64,000 nt of DNA from positions 124,001-188,000 of the forward strand of contig JADKDL010000006.1 in assembly GCA_016714605.1 (NCBI GenBank), given 5' to 3'. Positions 8,842-19,665 of this stretch are shown here, piece by piece. This DNA is from Bacteroidales bacterium (lineage in GTDB: Bacteria; Bacteroidota; Bacteroidia; Bacteroidales; UBA1715). The stretch's first letter is position 1. Each line of letters begins with the position of its first letter. The position numbers and the translations under genes were made by a program. The notes under the pieces were generated by a model. That model saw only the letters and a program-made list of their open reading frames with translations. It ran no database searches and had not been told where the DNA came from.

Positions 8842-11277
8842 TTAACCCATTATTACTTCTACAGTATGTGTTGTACCTGCTGCAAATTTAGGTATTATAT
8901 TACCTGCAACTTCTTTACCGTCAACAACTAGTTTTTTCACGCCTTTGCTTATGTGCTCAGGGTTTTTCACTGTAATGTTGTAAATTGTTCCGCGGTAATT
9001 TCTCTTAATTTCATAACCATCCCAAGCTTTAGGAATACATGGGTCTACCATAATTCCGTTATAGTCTGGTCTTATACCTAGTATGTATTGAGTAATGGTG
9101 TAGAAGTTCCAAGAAGCTGTACCCGACAACCATGAGTTTTTACCTTCACCTGGTTTGAATGCATCTTTACCTGCAATCATTTGGCAATATACGTAAGGTT
9201 CTACTTTATGTAAATCGCTGATATCTTCTAGATACGAAGGACAAATCTTTTCATAATATTCCCAAGCTCTGTCGCCTCTGCCTATCTTTGTTTCACCAAT
9301 CATAATCCAAGGATTATTGTGACAGAAAATACCTGCGTTTTCTTTGTAACCAGCAGGGTAGGTAGAAATTTCGCCGTACTCAATGTAGTATTTGGTAAAT
9401 GGTGGGTTGTTTAGAACAATACCATAATCGCAATCTAATCTTTCTTTAACTGAATTCAACGATTTTTCTACCATGCCTTCTTCAATTCCTATTTCGGCCA
9501 TGGTACACCAGCCTTGCGATTCTATGAATATTTTGCTTTCTTCATTGTCTTTTGAACCAATTTTTCTACCAAAATAGTCATACGCTCTAAGATACCAATC
9601 GCCGTCCCAACCGTGGTCTTTTACGGTTTGAATCATTTTATCAACATGTTGTTGAGCTCTTGCAGCTTCGTCTTTTTTGCCTATTTCTTTGCAAAGTTTA
9701 ATGTATTCTTTTCCATAAACTACAAATAGACCTGCAATCATTAACGATTCTGCAGTTTCTCCTTTTTTGTTTCCGGTTGTTTGGAACGATTCATTCGGAT
9801 CTTTAGAGAAACAGTTTAGGTTCAAACAGTCGTTCCAGTCAGCTCTACCAATAAGTGGCAGACCATGAGGTCCAAGGTTGTTTATAACGTGGTCGAAAGA
9901 TACTTTTAAGTGCTCAAAGTGTGATTTTGCTCTTGTAGCATCGTTGTCAAAAGGAACCATTTCGTCAAGTATTGAGAAATCTCCGGTTTCTTTAATATAT
10001 TCGGTTGTAGATAATATTAACCAAACTGGATCGTCATTGAAATCTCCACCTACTGCATTGTTACCTCTTTTTGTAAGTGGTTGATATTGATGGTAGCAAC
10101 CACCATCTTCAAATTGAGTAGATGCAATGTCGATAATTCTTTCTCTTGCTCTTCCCGGAATTTGGTGAACGAATCCAATTAAATCTTGATTACTATCTCT
10201 GAATCCCATACCTCTACCAATACCTGATTCGAAGAATGAAGCCGATCTAGACATGTTGAAGGTAACCATACATTGGTATTGATTCCAAATATTTACCATT
10301 CTGTCAAGTTTCTCGTCGTGACTCTTAACCACAACTTTGCTCAACAAGTCATCCCAATATTTTCTAAGGTCTTCAAGCGCAGCATTTACTTTCTCTGAAG
10401 TATCAAACTGAGCCATCATAGCTTTAGCTTTGGTTTTGTTTATGATGCTTTTGCTTTCCCACTTATCTTCTTCTTCGTTTTCTACATAACCAAGCATGAA
10501 AACATATTCTTTTGATTCTCCGGCAGCAAGTTCTACTTCTATATAGTGCGATCCAATTGGAGACCAACCGTGAGCTTCAGAGTTTCTTGGTTTTCCTGCA
10601 AGAACAGCTTCTGGTGTATCAAAACCATTATATAAACCTACAAAGGTTTCTCTGTCGGTATCATAACCTTGAATAGGTGCATTTACATGGTAAAATGCGA
10701 AATGATTTCTTCTCTCTTTGTATTCTGTTTTATGATATATTGTAGAATCAACAATTTCCACTTCACCGGTTGAGAAGTTTCTTTGGAAATTTGTCATATC
10801 ATCTTCTGCATTCCATAAACACCACTCCACTAGAGAGAATAATTTTATGCTTTTCTTTGCACCTGTTGTGTTTGTAAGTTTTACTTTTTGAATTTCACCC
10901 CAAAAATTTAGAGGAATAAAATAAAGAGCTTCTGCTTCAATACCGTTTTTTGCACCTATTATGTTGGTATAACTCATCCCATGATGACACTCATATTTAT
11001 CAAGTTCGGTTTTGGTTGGTTTCCATCCCGGATTCCAAACAGTATCTCCGTCTTTGATGTAGAAATACTTTCCTCCGTTATCCATCGGAACGTTATTGTA
11101 ACGATATCTTGTTAGTCTTCTGAATTTTGCATCCTTGTAAAATGTATATCCTCCTGCACTGTTTGAAACAAGTGAAAAGAAGTCATTATTTCCAAGATAA
11201 TTTATCCATGGCCATGGAGTTTTAGGGTTCGTAATCACGTATTCCCTTTGTGCGTCATTAAAATAACCGTACTTCAT
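8842..11277 (-). CDS. GH94 cellobiose-type phosphorylase
   Basis: An 811-residue cytoplasmic protein with no signal peptide, the usual length for cellobiose phosphorylases. The family cleaves a beta-linked disaccharide with inorganic phosphate to give alpha-glucose 1-phosphate and glucose. Family hallmarks seen: GMGFRDSNQDLIGFVHQIP (residues 357-375), YHQYQPLTKRGN (396-406), and the catalytic-loop motif GRADWNDCLN (477-486), in which Asp483 corresponds to the general acid of GH94 enzymes; KENAGIFCHNNPW and the C-terminal SWLSGTASWNFYTITQYILGIRPDYNG are also typical. Cellobiose is the most likely substrate given length and motifs, but chitobiose or laminaribiose phosphorylases share these motifs. 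It stands alone, with no glycosidase or transporter beside it. Confidence 0.92.
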   Translation of the reverse strand: MKYGYFNDAQREYVITNPKTPWPWINYLGNNDFFSLVSNSAGGYTFYKDAKFRRLTRYRYNNVPMDNGGKYFYIKDGDTVWNPGWKPTKTELDKYECHHGMSYTNIIGAKNGIEAEALYFIPLNFWGEIQKVKLTNTTGAKKSIKLFSLVEWCLWNAEDDMTNFQRNFSTGEVEIVDSTIYHKTEYKERRNHFAFYHVNAPIQGYDTDRETFVGLYNGFDTPEAVLAGKPRNSEAHGWSPIGSHYIEVELAAGESKEYVFMLGYVENEEEDKWESKSIINKTKAKAMMAQFDTSEKVNAALEDLRKYWDDLLSKVVVKSHDEKLDRMVNIWNQYQCMVTFNMSRSASFFESGIGRGMGFRDSNQDLIGFVHQIPGRARERIIDIASTQFEDGGCYHQYQPLTKRGNNAVGGDFNDDPVWLILSTTEYIKETGDFSILDEMVPFDNDATRAKSHFEHLKVSFDHVINNLGPHGLPLIGRADWNDCLNLNCFSKDPNESFQTTGNKKGETAESLMIAGLFVVYGKEYIKLCKEIGKKDEAARAQQHVDKMIQTVKDHGWDGDWYLRAYDYFGRKIGSKDNEESKIFIESQGWCTMAEIGIEEGMVEKSLNSVKERLDCDYGIVLNNPPFTKYYIEYGEISTYPAGYKENAGIFCHNNPWIMIGETKIGRGDRAWEYYEKICPSYLEDISDLHKVEPYVYCQMIAGKDAFKPGEGKNSWLSGTASWNFYTITQYILGIRPDYNGIMVDPCIPKAWDGYEIKRNYRGTIYNITVKNPEHISKGVKKLVVDGKEVAGNIIPKFAAGTTHTVEVIMG

Positions 11278-11733
11278 AATAATGTATCTGATTTATAATT
11301 TATTTAATTCTTTCTATATCAATACTATACAATATAAAAAACCTTTTTTAAAAATTTCGTTAAATATAGAAAAAATATCAGATTATAAATTGCATTAAAT
11401 TATTTTTTAAGATTTTTTGTTTTTGTATTTATTTCATCTTGATTTTTTTTAATACTTTGTCTATAATTTTTTATTGTTGCTATATGTTTGGTTATTCGAA
11501 AATTAGAAATGCTTATCATAACAATATCTTATCAATGTTAAGGTATAATATTTTTTTATTGCAACCATTTATTCTTTTCTTAGTCTATGGTTCATAACCG
11601 TTATACAACGATAATTTCATTAACCATAGTAACGCATCTGTTATCACAGAAATAATTCTTGCAATTTGCGAAGATTGTCATGGAAATATTCTCTTTAATA
11701 ATTGATGTAACGCCGAACCATAATTTTATAACT
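11278..11733. other. Divergent intergenic region
   Basis: 456 bp of AT-rich DNA between the GH94 gene and the divergently transcribed giant protease gene. It must hold both promoters; one plausible plus-strand promoter is listed separately. No open frame of note. Confidence 0.7.
11456..11490 (+). promoter_or_regulatory. Candidate Bacteroidota promoter for the giant protease gene
   Basis: TTTG at 11456-11459 and TATGTTTG (TAnnTTTG) at 11483-11490 with 23 bp between them fit the -33/-7 consensus. The start codon is about 240 bp further on, so the leader would be long. Confidence 0.4.
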
Positions 11734-14700
11734 ATGAATTGTAAAAGTCTTTTAGTAATCATTCTGATTACCTGTTTTTCTTTCCTTATGTATGGTCAGT
11801 CTGATTATGTATACTCTTCTCCCGATTTGGTGTCTGATGTCTTATTTAAAGAAGGTGAGAGAAAGATTATGAAAGCCATTGATTATAAAATATGGCAAGA
11901 GGTATATGAATCTAGAAAAAGAGCAGATGCTTCGTATGTAATTCCGGTTGTAGTTCATATAATACATAATAATGGAAGCGAAAATATTACCGATGCTCAA
12001 ATTATTAAAGGCATTAAGCATTTGAACGATGCTTTTGCAAATACTCTAGGTGGAGGCGTAAATACCGACATTCAATTTTGTTTGGCTGTTCAAGATCCTG
12101 ATGGTAAACCTACAACAGGGATTAATAGAATTGTCTCCTCGCTTACCAATATGGATTCTCAAACTCAGGATCAAATGGTAAAGGATTTGATTCGTTGGGA
12201 TACAAAAAATTATATGAATATATGGTTAGTGAAAGAGGTAAGTAGTGGTTCAAATACTTCTGTTGCTGGATATGCGTATTTGCCTTCGTCGCACGGTGCA
12301 GCTCACGATGGGATTGTTATGGAATCCCAGTTTTTTGGCTCTAGTTATCAGAACTCTTCGGTTATAACTCACGAAATGGGACATTATTTAGGTTTATATC
12401 ACACATTTGAAGGTGGTTGTAAAAATAATGATTGCACCAAAGATGGCGATAAGATTTGCGATACTCCGCCAGATGGTACGAGCTTCCAGTTTGGTTGTGC
12501 TGACAAGGAAAACTCATGTACATCTGATGTTGACGATATTTCTTTAAACAATCCGTTCAGACCTATTGCGAATGGTGGTTTGGGCGATCAGATTGATATG
12601 CAAAATAATTTTATGGACTATAGCGACTGGGCTTGTTATGCAATATTTACCAAAAATCAGAAAAGCAGAATGCAGGCTGTCTTAGACGGAACAAGAAAAA
12701 GTTTGCTTAATTCGCTTGGTTGTCAGACTCCTTGTAAACAGCTAATTGTAGCCAATTATACCGTTCTTTCAAATGATGTAGAGGCTGGTGTTTTAGTTCA
12801 ATTTACTAATGTAAGTACGGGTGGAAAGTATTATGACTGGAAAATAAATGGTGTTTCTTTCTCAGATCAACTCAATACGAGTTATACTTTTACCGAACAA
12901 GGTATTTATTTAATTTCACTTACCGTTACCAATGATGATATCTATTGTTCTGAGACATTTACTGATACAATAAAAGTAAATTGCGACATTACAACCTCTT
13001 TTTTATATACGAGCAATTCTGTTTCTCCCGGAGATATTGTGCATTTTACCAATACTTCGCAAAATGCGGTTTCTTATGAGTGGTTTGTGAATGGAGTAGC
13101 AGTTTCTGTTTCTAAAAATCTTTCGTACACATTCAAGACTGCTGGCAACTACGAAGTTTGGCTCATTGCAGATAATGGTGTTTGTAAAAAACAGTCGTCA
13201 AAACTTGCTGTAACTGTTGCAGTGGGAGGGTTACCACAAACCGGAATTCCTGTTTGGCCTATGGCTGTAAGTGGAAAAGTTCCTGCACAGACAATAGATT
13301 GGCGTAATCAGGTGCCGGTTAATGATGAGATTTCGTCGGCAATAACTGATGGTGGAATGACTGGTGCAGGTTTTGGCAATTGCGGCGAACTTCTTTTTTA
13401 TGTCTTGCATTCTGGTTCGGTTGAGTCTAATAATCTCTTTATCTATGCTGCCGATGGTACTCCACTTCTTGATAATACAGTAAATAGTCCTGGGCTTAAT
13501 GCAATAAGAGGCGGACAAGAAATTCAAGTTATTCCGGTTCCTAAGACTCCTAACCACTGGTATATAATCTACAAAAAATGGAGTACCGATGTTGGTGCTT
13601 GGGCGAGCGGTTTGTTTACTCCTGAAAATTGGTTGTATTCAAAAATTAAAATGAATGGTGATAATTCTCTTACGGTAATTGAGCGAGATATTGCGCTCAA
13701 AGATAATATGGGAATATCATATACTTATGTTGACGGTGCAGCGGTATCTAGAACAGCAAGCGGAAATACTGATGCTCACTATTTGTATTTAAGTAGAATA
13801 GTTCTCAATGTAGATAATTTCTCGGTAGATAGATTTATTATTGATGATACCGGAATTCATTTTGACAAAAATTCGGGTAATATTCCTAACACATTCTGGA
13901 GAGGTTGTATTTCTGGTTCTCCAATAGAATTGAGTCCTACCGAAGATAAACTTGCTGTTGTAATTCGAAATGATTATTTTGACAAACCTACTATTTTTAT
14001 CTTTGATGCTCAAAATCTTACATTATTGAACAGTATATGTGCTTATAATTTATTTTTGGTAAATGACGGAAATATTGATGATGAGAGTTCTATCCATCCG
14101 GTTGGAGATTTAATCAGTAACGTAGCTGCAACAAACGCAAACCTGCAATTTCTTATAAACATAAACCGAAGAATACCGGCAATAGAATTTAGTCCCAACG
14201 GTAAGTTTCTTTACTTCGTTGGTGGCGGATACGCTACCGTTCAGGGGCACTATTGCATTACTTATCTGGGGCAAATAAACCTTGAATCTACTCCACTCGA
14301 AGTACGTTTGCAAATACAAGATATTCCAGGTGCCGATTATACTACCGGCTTAGGTTGTACTTATGCTGCCTGCGCTACAACTTGTCATGCTGTAACCAAC
14401 GGCATACAATCTTGCTACGATGGTAATTTGTATTATCTTAAAATTAATACTAAAAAGTTGATGGTTATTCCCGACCCAAACAATTTTATGCCACAAAATC
14501 TTATACCGTCAGAGGTTGATATTGCTACAGCCGATGAACCAAATATTCCTTATGCAAAAGGTTTGGCAGGTGGGCTTATAGACCAAATAGACGGCTATAA
14601 TTATTTAGAAAACGGTAGTTCAGAGGTCTTTGTAAGTGTTGAATCTTTTGATTGTATGGGCAGATGTATAATTCCTTCATCGCCTTTAATGCTTGAGTTG

Positions 14701-17700
14701 AGAGACCAAGCCAATAATGAACTTGTACGGACCTATACAATTGATACTTGTCCTGCTATTTTTCCAATCTGTGTGAATAATCTCTTAAATTACTCATTAT
14801 CAATATCAGAGAAGAATAAGACTTACCTCAATGCAATATTGCAGGGAAAAGTTATGTACGCTTCATTATCTTTTGTAGAAGATAGTGCATGTACTGAAAT
14901 TTGCGATAATAATTTAGATGATGATAATGATGGCTTGATTGATTATTTCGATTCAGACTGCGAATGTCAGTTACCTGAGAAAACGTGTGATATTGTGGGT
15001 CAAAATTACTTTGGAATATGCAATAATTGCCAGTTTATTCCCGAACTCGATATGGATTACGATATAAAAGTACTTTGGGAAACCGACCCTTCTATAGTTA
15101 TAAATAATACAGTTTTTACTTGCGTTGGCGATATTGATGGTGATTGTAATACAGAAGTACTAGTAACCGAATCGGTAAGTAAATCGAAAAGTGCTGCTAC
15201 GTTTGAAGATTCTGATTATAGCAAATCTAATAAAATTCATATTCTTGATGGAAAAACAGGAAAAGTAAAATATACCATCAACACCCCTATTTGCGGTACA
15301 AATCAAGGTAATGTGGCTATTGCCGATGTTGATAATGATGGTTTGGGCGATATTTTTATCTATGTGGGCAATTATGCGGTAAATGGTGCAAAAGCAGCTT
15401 GCATCATTCGCTATGAATTTAATGGTGTAGATGGTTTTGATGAAGTATTTGTATCAGAGAAAATACAAATTTACACTTGGTCTACAAATTATGTATGGTT
15501 CCATCAGAATAAATATCAGACATTAAATATTGCCGATGTTAATTATGACGGGGTGCCCGAATTATGCGTGGGAACAGAATTTTTCAACACTATAACAGGA
15601 GAAAAAATTTGCGCCGGTCCATCTGATAAGAGCTTTGGTCTGCACATGTATAATCCAACGTTCAAGCCCCCTTATTACATCAATCCTTACACGGTTTTAG
15701 CAGATGTTTTGCCCGACGATTATTGTGCTGATTGTTCTGGTCTAGAACTTATTGCAGGCAATATGATATATACCGTTTCTATACCTTACGGTTCGGCAGG
15801 TGGTAGCGGAAACGTGAAACTTGCTGTCGATATGTCTACTGTTTTTGATATTGGTACATCATCCGTTGCCGATATGGATTTAGACGGTAAGCTTGACATA
15901 ATTTCTGAGACAAGAGATTCGAGAAATTATAGAGACAATAAAATATATGTTTGGAACCCGAGAACGAAGCAAATAATGGCAGAAACCACAATCACTACCG
16001 ATAATTATGGTATTGGGCGAATTGCGGTAGGCGATATTGATGGAGCTCCTGAGAAAGATATTGAAATTGTAGCTAGGGTAAACACCATGGTAAATGTTTA
16101 TAAATTCAACCTTATTACGAGCAAGCTCGATATTCTGGGCAGTTTACCTACTATAGACCCATCTGCAACTGCAGTTTCTTTATTCGATTTCAATGGCGAT
16201 ATGGCGCTCGATGTTGTTTATAGAGGCGAAACATCTTTACAATTATTTGATGGAAAAACACTGAAAGAGGTTGCTACAATGCCTTTTATATCTGGTACTT
16301 ATGCTGAATATCCTGTTATTGCCGATTTGAATGGCGATGGCTCTCCTGAAATTAGATTGGGTCATGATTATACTTTGCGATGTGTTACCAATGCATTGCC
16401 TGCTAGAAGTGTTTGGAATCAGGCTACGTATTTTGGTGTGAATATAAACGACGATTTAACCATTCCTCGTCAGCAGCAGATTGCTAATAGGTTTTTGGCA
16501 CTTAATTCTTTCCAAGCTCAACTGGGATATTACGATTTTAATGGTGAGTACGTTTTCCCTGCACCCGATGCTACTGTTGCAATAGGCAAATTATCATGTG
16601 TTGGTAGCACGGTAGAATTGGAGCTATTAATTCATAATTTGGGAATAAAGAATCTATTAGCAGAAATACCTCTCACGCTTTATAACGGTTCTCCATATGA
16701 AACGGGAGCTACCATTATTAAAACTATAAAACTTGGAAAAGATATTGCACCAGGCGATAGTATTCTCATAAAAACCACTTTAAATGCTTCACCTACAATG
16801 AATGTCTTTGCTGTTGTAAATGACGATGGCAAGTTGCTCATTCTAAAAAAACTTCCGTCAACTACTTATGGAGAATGCAATTATGATAATAATATTGATA
16901 CCGTTAGTTTCAATATCGGTACCGGCAAACTTGATTTAGGTAAAGATACCGTTCTGTGTAGTACCGGCGGAATATTGCTGCTTGATGCGGGCGATTCGTT
17001 TGTTACTTATAAATGGCAGGATTTTAGCGATTTATCAACCTATACTGCTGCAGAGCCAGGTGTTTATAGTGTAACGGTAACTGATGGCTGTGGAAATGAA
17101 TTTTCTGATGCTATTACCATTACAGTTGATGATACCGAACTTGACATAATCAAGGATACAAGTATTTGTCTAGGTAATGATATTATGATTTTTACCGATT
17201 TGTTTGTTAATTATGAGATAAAACCTTTTGTAACAATTATTGCTACGCATATAGACTCTGTGTTGATAAGACCTAGTAGTGCAGGTGTTTATGTTTTGGA
17301 AGGAATAAACAAAAATGGTTGTTTTATTTCAGATACATTTGAAATAGTAGAGACAGTAATTGATCAAAATATTTTAGGAAACGATACCAGTATCTGTCAA
17401 GGTGATACCTTACATCTTGAAATTGCCGATGTGTTTGATTCATATCTCTGGAGTACCGGAGAAACTACGAAAGACGTTTCGATAACCAATACACAAATCC
17501 TATCAGTTATTGTAAATACAAATGGTTGTTTTGGTTATGATACAATTGCTGTAACAGAAATTCCAAAACCTGATATCGAATTAGGTAATGATACCGCTTT
17601 TTGTATAGGTTCAAGTATAGAATTAGATGTTTCAATTTCAGACCCTTTTGCTACGTATGTTTGGGACGATGGCTCTATTAATGCTACACGTATAATTTCT

Positions 17701-19506
17701 AATTCGGGAACATATAGCGTAACGGTTAGCAATGAGTTCTGTTCAATATCCGATTCGGTTACCATAAGTTTAGATTCTATTATTAAGATTGATTTAGGTA
17801 ATGACACAATACTCTGTGAGTCTGACACTTTACTCATCGATATATCTGCTTATATAGGTTCTTATGAATGGCAAGATGGTTCTTCATCGGCAACGTATTT
17901 AATAACTCAGGCAGGAGATTATTCTGTAACTATTACCAACACTTCATGTGGTTATCTGGGAACAATAAAAGTAGATATGGTTGCTAAACCAGATTTTTCT
18001 CTCCCCGATGATACAAGTATTTGTGAGGGTAGTTCACTTGCAATAGATGTATCTGAATATGCCTTAGATGTTGTTTGGAGCGACAATGTTATTGGTTCTA
18101 CCAGAGAATTGCAGCAACCAAATACTTACATTGCAACAGCAAGTAATCTGTATTGCGAAGTGACAGACAGCATTGTTCTCACCTTATTACCTTCTCCAGT
18201 AATTGATTTAGGAAATGAAAAATCGCTTTGTGCAAATGAGTCGGTTGAGATAGGTGAAATAGTAGAAAATGCACAATATCTGTGGAGTACCGGAAGTACC
18301 GATGCTAAAATTGAAGTTTCAACCCAAGGACTTTATACTGTAACTGTTACGGTGGGTAATTGTTCTGCTCAAGATAGTGTAAGAATAGTATTGAAACCTA
18401 CTCCAGATATGCCCACAGCCGAAGATGTTTCTACTTGTTTTGGTTCATCAAAAGCTCTGGCAGCGCAAGGAGAAAATATTACATGGTATGCCGATGAATT
18501 TAAAAATCAAGTTCTTGCTAATACAAGCACGTATTTACCTCAAATAGTTTCAGGTATAGATAGTTATAATTTTTATGTGTCTCAAACAGTAGCTGGTTGC
18601 GAAAGTCCGGTAAGAAGGGTACAATATAAACTTGATGAAACCTCAAATTCACTCATTATAGAAGGTGACGATAGCGTTTGTGTATTCGAAGAAGAGTTGA
18701 TTTATACGGTACTAGGAGCTTCAGAAACGCTACAATGGAGTGTTTCGAACAGTATACCTTATAGTTCCGATGCCAGTAAATATGCCATTGAAATAGATTG
18801 GGTTCATTCCGGAATCGACACCATTTCAGTGACCTCAACCGATGATTTTGGGTGTCTATCAAAAGCAAGTTTGGTTGTGTATATAGCTGAGTTTCCAATT
18901 GCCGATTTTGAACATTATGTTGATAATCAGGTAGCTTTTTTTAGTAATTTATCTACCCAAAAACCTATTGAAGAGAATGGTACTATCTTAGATATTGCAA
19001 TAGAGTCTTATTGGGATTTTGGCAGATTGCATGACACACTGTTATATCAGCAACCATATAATGAAATAAAGAATAAATTAAGTAGAAAATATGATGCAGG
19101 TGTATTTAATGTAGAACTCTATACTCGCAATGCTTTTGGTTGTGCAGACACCGTTGTGTATAGTGTTCCGGTAGATATTTTCTGTAGTTTGTACCTACCA
19201 AACGCTATGGCTCCACTTCATTTTTCTGATAAGGTGGCATCTTTTAAACCAACCGGCACTAATCTAGGGAAATATGAGATTTGGATATACGATAAATGGG
19301 GCAATCTGATGTGGTATTCTGATAAACTCACCGAAAAGGGCAACCCCGCCGAGGCATGGGATGGTATTTATGACGGAAATCCGGTAAGCTCGGGCTCTTA
19401 TATTTGGAAAATTGAAGCACAGTGCATAGATAAAACATTTTGGAAAGGAATACCTTCAAAATTTGGCAAACATAAAAAAATGGGTAGCATTCAAGTAGTG
19501 AGATAG
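11734..19506 (+). CDS. Giant secreted M43-type metalloprotease/adhesin with T9SS type B sorting domain
   Basis: I use the ATG at 11734 because it begins a clean signal peptide (MNCKSLLVIILITCF... MYGQ); an upstream TTG at 11659 adds an unlikely extension. The product is about 2,590 residues. Order of domains: pappalysin-like (M43) protease with zinc motif HEMGHYLGLYH (residues 213-223) and Met-turn NNFMDYS; two PKD-like domains (about 335-500); a propeller-like region; a calcium-binding TSP3-like motif (NLDDDNDGLIDYFDSDC, about 1057-1075); an FG-GAP/VCBS-like region with repeated DxDxDG motifs (about 1130-1555); about eight Ig-like repeats of ~70 residues starting DLGNDT..C (about 1730-2300); and a C-terminal gliding-motility-type (CHU_C) domain ending in GSIQVVR. 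This tail is the type B signal for the type IX secretion system, so the protein is probably exported to the cell surface. Substrate unknown. Confidence 0.93.
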   Translation: MNCKSLLVIILITCFSFLMYGQSDYVYSSPDLVSDVLFKEGERKIMKAIDYKIWQEVYESRKRADASYVIPVVVHIIHNNGSENITDAQIIKGIKHLNDAFANTLGGGVNTDIQFCLAVQDPDGKPTTGINRIVSSLTNMDSQTQDQMVKDLIRWDTKNYMNIWLVKEVSSGSNTSVAGYAYLPSSHGAAHDGIVMESQFFGSSYQNSSVITHEMGHYLGLYHTFEGGCKNNDCTKDGDKICDTPPDGTSFQFGCADKENSCTSDVDDISLNNPFRPIANGGLGDQIDMQNNFMDYSDWACYAIFTKNQKSRMQAVLDGTRKSLLNSLGCQTPCKQLIVANYTVLSNDVEAGVLVQFTNVSTGGKYYDWKINGVSFSDQLNTSYTFTEQGIYLISLTVTNDDIYCSETFTDTIKVNCDITTSFLYTSNSVSPGDIVHFTNTSQNAVSYEWFVNGVAVSVSKNLSYTFKTAGNYEVWLIADNGVCKKQSSKLAVTVAVGGLPQTGIPVWPMAVSGKVPAQTIDWRNQVPVNDEISSAITDGGMTGAGFGNCGELLFYVLHSGSVESNNLFIYAADGTPLLDNTVNSPGLNAIRGGQEIQVIPVPKTPNHWYIIYKKWSTDVGAWASGLFTPENWLYSKIKMNGDNSLTVIERDIALKDNMGISYTYVDGAAVSRTASGNTDAHYLYLSRIVLNVDNFSVDRFIIDDTGIHFDKNSGNIPNTFWRGCISGSPIELSPTEDKLAVVIRNDYFDKPTIFIFDAQNLTLLNSICAYNLFLVNDGNIDDESSIHPVGDLISNVAATNANLQFLININRRIPAIEFSPNGKFLYFVGGGYATVQGHYCITYLGQINLESTPLEVRLQIQDIPGADYTTGLGCTYAACATTCHAVTNGIQSCYDGNLYYLKINTKKLMVIPDPNNFMPQNLIPSEVDIATADEPNIPYAKGLAGGLIDQIDGYNYLENGSSEVFVSVESFDCMGRCIIPSSPLMLELRDQANNELVRTYTIDTCPAIFPICVNNLLNYSLSISEKNKTYLNAILQGKVMYASLSFVEDSACTEICDNNLDDDNDGLIDYFDSDCECQLPEKTCDIVGQNYFGICNNCQFIPELDMDYDIKVLWETDPSIVINNTVFTCVGDIDGDCNTEVLVTESVSKSKSAATFEDSDYSKSNKIHILDGKTGKVKYTINTPICGTNQGNVAIADVDNDGLGDIFIYVGNYAVNGAKAACIIRYEFNGVDGFDEVFVSEKIQIYTWSTNYVWFHQNKYQTLNIADVNYDGVPELCVGTEFFNTITGEKICAGPSDKSFGLHMYNPTFKPPYYINPYTVLADVLPDDYCADCSGLELIAGNMIYTVSIPYGSAGGSGNVKLAVDMSTVFDIGTSSVADMDLDGKLDIISETRDSRNYRDNKIYVWNPRTKQIMAETTITTDNYGIGRIAVGDIDGAPEKDIEIVARVNTMVNVYKFNLITSKLDILGSLPTIDPSATAVSLFDFNGDMALDVVYRGETSLQLFDGKTLKEVATMPFISGTYAEYPVIADLNGDGSPEIRLGHDYTLRCVTNALPARSVWNQATYFGVNINDDLTIPRQQQIANRFLALNSFQAQLGYYDFNGEYVFPAPDATVAIGKLSCVGSTVELELLIHNLGIKNLLAEIPLTLYNGSPYETGATIIKTIKLGKDIAPGDSILIKTTLNASPTMNVFAVVNDDGKLLILKKLPSTTYGECNYDNNIDTVSFNIGTGKLDLGKDTVLCSTGGILLLDAGDSFVTYKWQDFSDLSTYTAAEPGVYSVTVTDGCGNEFSDAITITVDDTELDIIKDTSICLGNDIMIFTDLFVNYEIKPFVTIIATHIDSVLIRPSSAGVYVLEGINKNGCFISDTFEIVETVIDQNILGNDTSICQGDTLHLEIADVFDSYLWSTGETTKDVSITNTQILSVIVNTNGCFGYDTIAVTEIPKPDIELGNDTAFCIGSSIELDVSISDPFATYVWDDGSINATRIISNSGTYSVTVSNEFCSISDSVTISLDSIIKIDLGNDTILCESDTLLIDISAYIGSYEWQDGSSSATYLITQAGDYSVTITNTSCGYLGTIKVDMVAKPDFSLPDDTSICEGSSLAIDVSEYALDVVWSDNVIGSTRELQQPNTYIATASNLYCEVTDSIVLTLLPSPVIDLGNEKSLCANESVEIGEIVENAQYLWSTGSTDAKIEVSTQGLYTVTVTVGNCSAQDSVRIVLKPTPDMPTAEDVSTCFGSSKALAAQGENITWYADEFKNQVLANTSTYLPQIVSGIDSYNFYVSQTVAGCESPVRRVQYKLDETSNSLIIEGDDSVCVFEEELIYTVLGASETLQWSVSNSIPYSSDASKYAIEIDWVHSGIDTISVTSTDDFGCLSKASLVVYIAEFPIADFEHYVDNQVAFFSNLSTQKPIEENGTILDIAIESYWDFGRLHDTLLYQQPYNEIKNKLSRKYDAGVFNVELYTRNAFGCADTVVYSVPVDIFCSLYLPNAMAPLHFSDKVASFKPTGTNLGKYEIWIYDKWGNLMWYSDKLTEKGNPAEAWDGIYDGNPVSSGSYIWKIEAQCIDKTFWKGIPSKFGKHKKMGSIQVVR

Positions 19507-19640
19507 AGAAAATAGAAATAAATTATATAATGCTTTTGTTGAAATTTATCTTGATTAATGCTGTCCTGTTAATGTTTAGCATTGTAGTTAGTTACATTCT
19601 GAAAAAACATATTAATTTCTGTTTCTTTTACATAAAATAG

Positions 19641-19648
19641 TATATTTG
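19641..19648 (+). promoter_or_regulatory. Candidate -7 box of the restriction gene
   Basis: TATATTTG fits TAnnTTTG and ends 17 bp before the ATG at 19666, predicting a leader of only about 12 nt. No strong TTG -33 box is visible at the right spacing. Confidence 0.45.
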
Positions 19649-19665
19649 ATAAAAAAATAGAACAA

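Noticed and set aside
11659..11733. A TTG start 25 codons upstream for the giant protease
   Set aside because: It would bury the signal peptide behind a polar extension.
17535..17837. A minus-strand frame in the giant protease gene
   Set aside because: Shadow of the repeated DLGNDT Ig-like segments; no independent signal.
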